Of a stretch of 64,000 nt of DNA, positions 56,429-64,000 are shown one piece after another. Source of the stretch: Polytrichum commune (Eukaryota; Streptophyta; Polytrichopsida; Polytrichales; Polytrichaceae); contig OX485804.1 of the NCBI GenBank assembly GCA_950295325.1, forward strand, positions 804,001 through 868,000, given 5' to 3'. Both the position numbers and the translations under genes were made by a program. Numbering within the stretch: position 1 is the stretch's first letter; each line of letters begins with the position of its first letter. The notes under the pieces were generated by a model. That model ran no database searches. It was not told the origin of the DNA and saw only the letters and a list, made by a program, of their open reading frames with translations.

Positions 56429-59036
56429 ATCTGTTGGCGTCCCTGCCAACTCTAAGTCTCTTCATCGAGCCTTCAGTCTCTTCGCCTTCATCGACGTCCA
56501 TATAATCTTGACTACCCGAGCCTCTTTGTCTGCTCTCCTTAGCTTCCAGCCGCATGATGGCTCGTTGAAGATCCTCGTCTCGCTCCACAGCTTGAGGGTT
56601 ATTCCTTCTCTGCCACTTGAGGAAACGCTCAAATGGTCCAGCTCGGGTGAAAGGGAACTCATTAATTAAAGAGACGTGAACTCCTTCGATGAAATGAGTC
56701 AACGCCATCGCCTCCACAACTCTGATCCATCGGGAGGGCCGGTATTGTAACTTTAGAAGCATCAAAAATTCCTGCTTCGATTCACTGTGCACGTTCACGT
56801 TAATCGCGAAATTCCATCGGGGACACCAATCTGCCAATGCTGCACAAAAAATTGCCGCTCTGAAACACACTGGATCCTTGTGCGCCTTGTGTTCGTCAAA
56901 AAATCTCTGGTACGCCTCTCGGCATTGGGCTGGTGTGTTAAAGCCGGGTGCACCTTGAATTTGTGGCCAGTTGTACTCCACCGATGCTATGGTCGAATCA
57001 GGTGCCCACTTGTGACGCCGAGCACACGGACAAAATTGCGGATGCAAATGCACTGCTGGTGGGGGTTCGAAAGACCAGGGCCCACTAATCTGTTTGTACA
57101 CCAAATCTGCAGCTATCTGTTCCACTCGGGAGAGACCATAGTCTTGCAAGATCCAAGTTATCGCTGCCCAGGTTGGAACAGGTTGTTCTTGCGCATTGTC
57201 GAACAACTCCTCGTACCGCCCCAAGTATCTCTGATCCGCCACATTGCCTCCTTCCGGGATGACTATAGTCTTGGAAAATGTCGATATGTACCCGGGTGGG
57301 GCCACCAAAAATTGGACTTGTCCCTTCATCGTAAGCACTGGAGGCTTCCTTGTCTCCACAGCCTGGATGTACCTCTCGATCCTTTCTAAAGACTTATCCC
57401 TATTGTAAAGGTAGTGTGACCCTGTAAAGTCCTCATTTTCTACCATCCTATAGGTCCTCTTGAGGTTACAACTCACGACTCTGGCTAAGAACTCGTCATG
57501 CTTCATTATGGGTAACAAATCCTCCATATTCCTCTTCCATTTTGCCCGAGTCTCACGATTCTGACTATAGAACTGCTGTGACATTTGGGTCCCATAATCT
57601 GACCAGTCTACCACTCTCTCCTCCACTCGGCGACCTACCGTGCGTCTAAGGTGTAGCTGCTCCTCACAGTCTGCATAGTACAAATAAATGCGAGCCCCTA
57701 CATCCCCTATCACTACATAAGCCTGAAAGGGATCTAACAATTTCAGGTGTTTCCTAGCTAAAATTTCTGTGAACAAGTTCTCAGCTGTGCACTTCATCGA
57801 AAAATCCCACAACTCCTGAAATTGTTCCGGGGTAAGACACGCATCTAATTCCAACCCGACCATAGTAAAAAACAGGTCACGTTGAAACATATAGAACTGA
57901 TGAAGGTTAAAATTAGGAATAACCTTCTTCTCCACATCCCACAGCCTTGTGCAAATCTCCAAAGGCAGTTTGGTGGAGATGGGTGCAGGCTGCTCCGGTT
58001 TCACGGGTACCAGGGCCATTGGTGGGACCGTCAGCTCTTCAGTGTTGCTGGATCTATCTACCATTGTGGGCCGCACCGGCTCCTTCCCTCGGGAAATCTC
58101 CACACCCTTTCCTCTCTTCGGCTGGGGCTCTTCAAGTTGCCTCTTCAACTCCGTGTTCTGAGCCTGTAACTCCTCGAAGCGACGATGGTCATTGAACTTG
58201 TCTTGCAACAATTGATTAATTTGCTGCAAGTATCCCGCACTTTTCTCCTGAACTTCGACCAATTTGTCCTTCTTCTCGGACAACTGAATCTCTAACTCCC
58301 TCAGCTTAACTCGGGTATGTCCTAACTGCACCTCCAGTTCGGCGACATTTGGCGAATCAGGAGACTTCGGTTGCGTAGGTAAAGTACTCCGCGGAGGGGT
58401 CACATCAATCTTCTTTCCCTCACACAGACAAGAAATGAAAAAGGCCGACATCAAACAAATATTCGTGGGTGATTGGGCCTTTCGAGTTTGGATCTCCTCA
58501 TTTATTCGATTCTGCACCACCTTAGCCCACCTTACTTCCTTTTCTTCCCAAGTTCTAATAGCTGCCACGATGTACTTCTGCTCCATCTTATGCTCTTCCG
58601 GTTTGAACAACAAGTATGTGTTCACAAAATCGAACCACTCCTTCCAATGGCTTCGAGCTGCCTCAAAATTCCACTTGTTGTCTTTCCCCCATTTGAACTT
58701 GTAATCGAAAATCTCCTCTGCTTCCGTCTTTCTCAAATCCGGCAAAGCTTCCATGTTCACCCCTTGATCAGGTAAGGCCAAGGTCTGAGATATTGATAAA
58801 GTGGAAAAGTTCACTGTCGCTCCTGCCACCTGTGCAAACTTCGTCTTCAGCTGGTAGGTATTGACGAACTGGGTTACCTTCGCAATGTTAACCTCTTTTT
58901 CCACGTCTCGTATCCACAGCAGAAATTCCCAGATCCCTGCCTGCTCCAATTGGCTTCGATTCTTCGCCATGGCTTGTTGCAGTTTCCGAGGAATTTCGGG
59001 GAGGACCACTGCCAAAACTGTAGGGATTGGGGCCAT
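56427..59036 (-). CDS. extra ORF downstream of pol, unknown function
   Basis: 869 aa, uninterrupted, start at 59036 (MAPIPTVLAVVLPEIPRKL). Residues about 1-210 are helical with many Trp. About 235-325 is a predicted coiled coil (the LEVQLGHTRVKLRELEIQ and LQAQNTELKRQLEE stretches). About 325-370 is Pro-rich and charged. About 375-830 is a large globular part with FCPCARRHKW (clustered Cys/His). The C-terminus is acidic, then basic (KRLRVGRDANR). I see no signal peptide or membrane helix, so it is unlikely to be an envelope-type protein. No Cys-His gag knuckle of the usual type is present. Its place after pol, in the same direction, resembles the additional ORFs of Tat/Ogre and Athila relatives. 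An in-frame intact ORF of this size implies selection or very recent insertion. Confidence 0.7.
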   Translation of the reverse strand: MAPIPTVLAVVLPEIPRKLQQAMAKNRSQLEQAGIWEFLLWIRDVEKEVNIAKVTQFVNTYQLKTKFAQVAGATVNFSTLSISQTLALPDQGVNMEALPDLRKTEAEEIFDYKFKWGKDNKWNFEAARSHWKEWFDFVNTYLLFKPEEHKMEQKYIVAAIRTWEEKEVRWAKVVQNRINEEIQTRKAQSPTNICLMSAFFISCLCEGKKIDVTPPRSTLPTQPKSPDSPNVAELEVQLGHTRVKLRELEIQLSEKKDKLVEVQEKSAGYLQQINQLLQDKFNDHRRFEELQAQNTELKRQLEEPQPKRGKGVEISRGKEPVRPTMVDRSSNTEELTVPPMALVPVKPEQPAPISTKLPLEICTRLWDVEKKVIPNFNLHQFYMFQRDLFFTMVGLELDACLTPEQFQELWDFSMKCTAENLFTEILARKHLKLLDPFQAYVVIGDVGARIYLYYADCEEQLHLRRTVGRRVEERVVDWSDYGTQMSQQFYSQNRETRAKWKRNMEDLLPIMKHDEFLARVVSCNLKRTYRMVENEDFTGSHYLYNRDKSLERIERYIQAVETRKPPVLTMKGQVQFLVAPPGYISTFSKTIVIPEGGNVADQRYLGRYEELFDNAQEQPVPTWAAITWILQDYGLSRVEQIAADLVYKQISGPWSFEPPPAVHLHPQFCPCARRHKWAPDSTIASVEYNWPQIQGAPGFNTPAQCREAYQRFFDEHKAHKDPVCFRAAIFCAALADWCPRWNFAINVNVHSESKQEFLMLLKLQYRPSRWIRVVEAMALTHFIEGVHVSLINEFPFTRAGPFERFLKWQRRNNPQAVERDEDLQRAIMRLEAKESRQRGSGSQDYMDVDEGEETEGSMKRLRVGRDANR

Positions 59037-61101
59037 TTCTGACTCCTAAGTGACTCTTGGCAGTACACTATCCTAATTTGTGTGCAGTCCGTTGAAAACC
59101 CTGCAGTCACTACACTTGAACCTGGTCAGTTTACTCAGCAATGAACCCTTTGGGACTCCTTCATTCGACATTTGAGCTCTCGGGCAAGACTATAGTCCCT
59201 TGAGCTAACATTCTTTCTAGGTGACTCATTCGAAAAGATCTGAAATCAAAGCTACCACATTTCTGTCTCTTTTGGACATATCAGCTACAGGGTGCACAGA
59301 CATTTGGACAAAGACGAATTCCCTAGGACAGCCAAGACTCTGTATAAAAAGACAATCACAGGGGACCTATCCTTACTGCCAGCTTCTTTCTCAGTCAATT
59401 TGGATCCTTAGACTCTGACTCTTCCAAGAAGAACTAAGCTCTTTTAAAGAAAGACAAGGTTCAGAGAGATAAAAGAATTTTGTATACCTATCAGGATCCC
59501 TCTACCAGAAGAGATATCTAAGAGCATTTTGCAGAAAAAGACAAGCAAGATAGGGAATCACATCCGAGATCATCAGAGAGCTTACTACTTGTGACATTGT
59601 GCGACAAAGTTCTCTACCCTACCGATAATTATTAACTACCACTCCTCTGAATCTACTTCTTGACTCCAGCATGTTTCCACATTCTCTTCTCCGATTCTGA
59701 TTTCTTTTCTTTTTCTTCTTTCCTTTGGTAGTCTCCTCTCAGAAAGTCCTTGCAACACTCAGAAATTCATATCTGCAATTTTCTCTCATGTCTCTCTTTT
59801 GAGGTTGATTCTACCTACACAATTTTCTGTGAAGAGTAAAGAACTTGTTACTGGATTTTTCTTTGTTCAAGTGGCAGCATTTTTATCTCTCAGGGCAGAA
59901 ATCTACTGTCTCACACTGATCTCACACTTATCCACCCTCTTTCTTTCACAATATGAAACTATCTATCTCTCATTCTGTTTGTTCTACCTATTCTTTCGGA
60001 AGTCAAATCATTATCCTGTTCTTCTCACATATCTCTTCATATTCCTCTCTGGCATTCCTTCCTCACTCAGAAAGCCTCTCTTTTCTCTCGGCAATTCTAT
60101 CCTACTTCTTCTCAAAATTACAATCTGTTACACATTTCAATTCACCCATTAGCCTCATTAGGGTTCATTACTATTTATATTAAGAGAAATTCTTGCAACC
60201 TTATGGTGTCCCTAGAATGTGATCAACCAAACATTCAACTCTTTAGGTTACATGATCAATGGTGTGGACAGATTTATCACACAGTTCAGAAGAGCTTGAA
60301 ACTGGAACTAAAGCTTGATTTGAAGTATGGAATTGCTCGGCAGCTTGCATTGGAAAGTGATGAACAACCTTCACTGTGCAAATTCCTTCTTTTATTTCAA
60401 CAATGCACTTCACATGGAGAGGGTTTTACCTGGACAAGGGTAGGTTGCTCCTGATCGTTCCCCTCTTCGCTCCTGGCTCCTCAATTCCTCTTCTCCTTCG
60501 GCAATGCTGCACTTGTGGAATCACTCCTCCGCTCCACTCTACTGCCAACTCCACATTGTTTCGATTCTCTCTCACTCTCACAACCACACTTGTTCACTCC
60601 AGTTTCTTCTCCTCACCTTCTTTACCCTTTCTTCCTCAATCTTCTCAGTTGCTCTCACAATGTGGGTACTGAGGATCCAAGACTAAAACGCTTGGAGGTA
60701 CCCGCGCCGAAGAGGCTATAGTCTGGAAGGGTGGAGGTGCTTGCTTTCGGCAATGTCGAGTGACATTCTGACGGCTCCCACTTAACCGTCACTCCTGAAG
60801 TGACTCCCTTCACACTAGGGTTGTTTCTTCCCACCACTTTCCCTGATTACTCACCCAAGAGACCTCCTTTCAAATTATTTAGACTATGGTCCAGGATTCT
60901 TCCTTAGGTAATCTCCATAAGCCTAATGTCATTATTTCAAAAAAATTGTTAAAGTTTATTTAAAATTTATCTTAATACATATAACTACCTTAATACACAT
61001 AATTCGTATTACTTTATATTCTTAGTTTCTTTTTGTTGTAAATTTTAATATCTTAAGTAATTTATTATAACCCCCCCCTTCTTTAAACTTAGTAACTGTC
61101 C
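59037..61101 (-). other. spacer between pol and the extra ORF
   Basis: No long open frame. About 59640-60680 is strongly pyrimidine-rich on the + strand (purine-rich on the element's sense strand). About 60920-61070 is AT-rich, followed by a CCCCCCC tract. Such a space may hold an internal promoter or splice acceptor for the extra ORF. Confidence 0.5.
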
Positions 61102-64000
61102 TCAGTTACTTCGATATACTTTCAAACGATTTCCATTAAGTCGGGTGGGGAGAACATTTCCCGCGAAATCTTCCAATTCGAAAGAACCATTGGCATGTAT
61201 GACCCGTACTTTATAGGGACCTAACCAATGTAATCGAAATTTTCCCGGAAATTTCTGAAATCGGCTATCATAGAGTAATACTAAGTCCGTAGGTCCAATC
61301 TTTTTATCTTTCATTTTACTGTCATAATAAGACTTGCGCCATTTTTGTATGGCGGCCGTATTTAAATATGCTTGGCTCCGAGTTTCATCTAATTTCTCAA
61401 GCATATTAATACGAGCTTCTAATGATTCGACGTCGCCAAGACGCTCGTTAATGGCGATTCTTAATGATGGTAATTCCAACTCAATCGGTAAGATTGCCTC
61501 TTGACCGTATACTAATTGAAAGGGTGTAAATTTCGTGGTAACTTTGTATGCGGTCCTATATGCCCATAATGCATCAATCAATTTAGTATCCCAATCAGTC
61601 ATAGAACCTTGTACCGTTTTGGTTATGATTTTACAAAGAATCCCATTAGTCTTTTCGGTTTGACCATTAGCTCGTGGGTGGTAGGGTGTAGTCAATCGAT
61701 GTTTGATTTTATATTTGGTTGTTAATTCTTCAATAACATCATTAACGAAATGTGTACCACGATCACTCACGAGTTCCTTAGGACATCCAAAACGTGCCAT
61801 AATATTTTCACGTAAAAACTTGGCAACAATTACTTTATCGTTAGTTTTAGTGGCTTCGGCTTCCGCCCATTTTGTAGCGTAATCCGTGGCTACTAAAATA
61901 TAGCGATGACGACCATGTCGACTAGGTGGATTAATGGGACCAACAAAATCAATCCCCCATTTTTCAAACGGAGCTAACGCTAATATAGGTGTTAGAGGCA
62001 TAGCCGATGATTCGGTGGGCTTACCTATTCGTTGGCAAACATCACATTGCCGTGTATACGTACCACAATCCGCAAATAGTGTAGGCCACCAATAACCAGA
62101 TTGTAGTATTTTTCGTGCGGTAACATCTCCCGCAAAATGACCACCGGCGGGGTTATCATGACATTCTTTTAATATTTGTGGAATTTCCGAACTCGTAACA
62201 CATCTACGAAGAACGCCATCTTTACCTTGTTTATATAAGGTATTGGCAATGATAGTATAAGGTCCCGCTTTGTATGCTAAGCGTTTCTTTTGCTTCTCGG
62301 TATAGCCTTCCGGAAAAGTATTAGTTTGTAGATAATTAATTATTTCTGCATATTCCGGAGGTATAACATCAACGAAAAATAATTGAGCATCGGGGAATGA
62401 ATCGTCGATGGGTTCATCCCCTAATTCTTCATTTAATCGGGATAAATGATCGGCGTTGGCGTGGCTTTTACCGGGACGGACTTCGACCGTGAAGTCAAAT
62501 TCTTGTAAAAGTAATACCCATCGAGCAATACGACCGCTCAATTGGGGTTTATTGACCATGTATTTTAAAGCATCATGATCTACGTGAAAAACCACCTTAT
62601 TCCCTAATAGATAGTGTCGGAATTTTTGTACCGAAAATATCATGCCTAAAGCCTCTCGTTCCGTTACCGAATAATTCTTTTCGGCTTGGACTAATTGTCT
62701 ACTGGCATAATATATTGGGTGGTCCCGTCCTTTCTCGTCTTTTTGACTAAGAACGGAGCCTAAGGCTACGTTGGAGGCATCCACATAAATATGAAAATCT
62801 TTATCCCAATTTGGTGGTATTAAAATGGGAGCTGTCACTAGCTTCCGTTTAAGGGCGTTAAAAGCGTGAGTACATGCTGAGGTCCATACGGGTGGTGTTT
62901 CAGTTTTCCTTAATAATTCAGTTAAGGGCATAGCTATGGTAGCATACCCATGGATGAAACGACGGTAATAACCGGTATGGCCGAGAAATCCCTTAACTTC
63001 GGAAACCGTGGTAGGAATGGGTAATGACGCTATAATAGTTACCTTATCAGGATCCGTAGCTATCCCCCTCTCTGATACAATATGTCCCACCAATTTTCCG
63101 AAGGGGACTAAAAACGCGGATTTGGCCGCATTTATGGAAATACCAAACTCCATGCATTTATCAAAGCATTTCTGGAGATAATCGGCATGTTGTTCCATAG
63201 TTCCAAACACCGCGAAGTCATCCAAGAATATTTCCATAAATTTACGTAAATATTCTTGAAAGGCCTCGGTCATGACACGTTGAAATGTTGCGGGAGCATT
63301 GCATAATCCAAATGGCATAACCATATATGCAAAGGTCCCCCAGTCCGTAGTAAATGTTGTGTACCATCTATGGGGTTCGTAGATTTGTATTTGATTATAA
63401 CCAGAAAATCCATCCATAAACGAATAGGTTTTATGGCCCGAGACCGCATCTAGCATAGTGTCAGTGAAAGGTAATGGGAAGTAATCTTTTCTAGTGACAC
63501 TATTTAATCGTCGGAAATCTTGACAAATCCTTAATTTCCCATTTTTCTTTGGTACGACTACAATGGGTGAAACCCACTCACTATAAGGGACTTTGTAAAT
63601 GAACCCTGCCTCTAATAATTTATCAATTTCTTCCTTGACCAATAAAGAATATTTAGGGTTCATTCGATATTGTCTTTGCCTTACGGGTGCCACACCTTCC
63701 TCTAATACAATTTTATGTTCACATACTTCCGGTGGTACACCTCGTAGATCCTTATAAGTCCATGCAAATACGTGTATATTTCTTTTAAAGAAATTATACC
63801 AATATTTCCATTCCGTATGAGAAATTTTCTCATAAACCTTAATTATTTTAGGGACTTCATCCGTGCCCAAGTTCATTTCCTTACATACGTCTTTTGCCAC
63901 ATAACTTTTGATTGGAGTGGAAGATGAAAACATAGCATCTTCCCAATCCCCCTCAGAAGCAGGTGGTGGTGGTTCAGGTTTCTTACGAACAGGGGATTGT
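61102..64000 (-). CDS. Gypsy pol: RT, RNase H, integrase (5' end outside window)
   Basis: The frame is open to the window edge; the first Met inside is at 63933. From there: reverse transcriptase about 95-265 (KKNGKLRICQDFRRLN, then YSFMDGFSGYNQ, then VMPFGLCNAPATFQR, catalytic FLDDF at about 237); RNase H about 365-465 (IYVDASNVALGS, YSVTEREALG, FHVDHDALKYM); integrase H2C2 zinc region about 615-655 (HDNPAGGHF to CDVCQRIG); and core with GIDFVGP, SDRGTHF and GQTEKTNG giving the D, D, E triad. The end (LGPYKVRVIHANGSFELED) is a GPY/F-type module with no chromodomain. It makes the cDNA and inserts it. No stop or shift seen, so potentially active. Confidence 0.95.
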   Translation of the reverse strand, partial: QSPVRKKPEPPPPASEGDWEDAMFSSSTPIKSYVAKDVCKEMNLGTDEVPKIIKVYEKISHTEWKYWYNFFKRNIHVFAWTYKDLRGVPPEVCEHKIVLEEGVAPVRQRQYRMNPKYSLLVKEEIDKLLEAGFIYKVPYSEWVSPIVVVPKKNGKLRICQDFRRLNSVTRKDYFPLPFTDTMLDAVSGHKTYSFMDGFSGYNQIQIYEPHRWYTTFTTDWGTFAYMVMPFGLCNAPATFQRVMTEAFQEYLRKFMEIFLDDFAVFGTMEQHADYLQKCFDKCMEFGISINAAKSAFLVPFGKLVGHIVSERGIATDPDKVTIIASLPIPTTVSEVKGFLGHTGYYRRFIHGYATIAMPLTELLRKTETPPVWTSACTHAFNALKRKLVTAPILIPPNWDKDFHIYVDASNVALGSVLSQKDEKGRDHPIYYASRQLVQAEKNYSVTEREALGMIFSVQKFRHYLLGNKVVFHVDHDALKYMVNKPQLSGRIARWVLLLQEFDFTVEVRPGKSHANADHLSRLNEELGDEPIDDSFPDAQLFFVDVIPPEYAEIINYLQTNTFPEGYTEKQKKRLAYKAGPYTIIANTLYKQGKDGVLRRCVTSSEIPQILKECHDNPAGGHFAGDVTARKILQSGYWWPTLFADCGTYTRQCDVCQRIGKPTESSAMPLTPILALAPFEKWGIDFVGPINPPSRHGRHRYILVATDYATKWAEAEATKTNDKVIVAKFLRENIMARFGCPKELVSDRGTHFVNDVIEELTTKYKIKHRLTTPYHPRANGQTEKTNGILCKIITKTVQGSMTDWDTKLIDALWAYRTAYKVTTKFTPFQLVYGQEAILPIELELPSLRIAINERLGDVESLEARINMLEKLDETRSQAYLNTAAIQKWRKSYYDSKMKDKKIGPTDLVLLYDSRFQKFPGKFRLHWLGPYKVRVIHANGSFELEDFAGNVLPTRLNGNRLKVYRSN

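Larger units (their letters stand above)
53761..64000 (-). mobile_element. Ty3/Gypsy LTR retrotransposon, 3' part
   Basis: Minus-strand element in the order pol (to 61102), 2-kb spacer, 869-codon ORF, polypurine tract, 3' LTR (56414 down to 53761). gag, the protease start and the 5' LTR lie beyond 64000. Very long LTR, no chromodomain visible, and an extra ORF after pol place it near the Tat/Athila group by architecture. Both large ORFs are uninterrupted, suggesting a young copy. Confidence 0.85.

Noticed and set aside
56427-59036. Envelope-like protein
   Set aside because: No signal peptide or membrane helix is visible, and the sequence contains a long charged coiled coil instead.

Overview
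This window looks like nuclear DNA of a streptophyte plant, probably a seed-free land plant; I cannot name the species. The evidence is introns with GT..AG ends, two GLUTAMINE DUMPER-like genes (a land-plant family), a very long LTR Ty3/Gypsy element without a chromodomain and with an extra ORF after pol, PIF/Harbinger, hAT-like and piggyBac-like DNA transposons, and a LINE with a zf-RVT-like tail. GC-rich islands (genes and young transposons) sit in AT-rich, decayed repeat DNA.

Layout. 0.1-8.3 kb: one large multi-exon gene, + strand, and the most unusual part of the window. Its exons encode a ParB/Srx-like domain (1063-2388), a degenerate beta-class DNA-methyltransferase-like fold (2652-3983 plus the first codons of 4160-5638), an acidic linker with a predicted helix, an FCP1/SCP-like HAD phosphatase domain (6141-6953), and two further exons (7090-7443, 7573-7890). 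All clear introns are phase 0. An inverted repeat (10-bp arm GTTTGGGTCG, two free bases, then the complementary arm) occurs 18 times perfectly between 170 and 5681: in the upstream tandem array, in three introns, and twice in frame inside a coding exon. I see no perfect copy in the remaining 58 kb. 8.3-15.9 kb: AT-rich, with a Harbinger-type MITE, hairpins and TIR repeats. 16.1-17.3 kb: GLUTAMINE DUMPER-like gene 1 plus a decayed tandem copy of its 3' end. 18-25 kb: another MITE, a 1.2-kb inverted repeat and a Copia-like relic. 26-28.3 kb: GLUTAMINE DUMPER-like gene 2, also followed by a decayed copy of its 3' end. 30-31.2 kb: hAT-like element (8-bp target duplication) carrying an AT-hook ORF. 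31.7-35.95 kb: a PIF/Harbinger element with an intact DDE transposase and a broken Myb/SANT partner. 36-41 kb: relatives of the hAT-like element, a piggyBac-like pseudogene and a poly-G-ended inverted repeat. 42.4-46.3 kb: dead LINE, then a 1.1-kb TTA-flanked element. 46.3-53.8 kb: mostly low-information DNA and tandem repeats. 53.76-64 kb: the 3' part of a large Gypsy element on the minus strand (pol, 2-kb spacer, 869-aa extra ORF, polypurine tract, 2.65-kb LTR), running off the window.

The candidate new system is the ParB-like/methylase-like/phosphatase gene with its own exclusive palindrome. Domain order matches bacterial ParB-methylase fusions, and ParB-type proteins are known to bind palindromes. 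A link between protein and palindrome is inference from co-location. All coordinates and motifs were read by eye; no database search was run.
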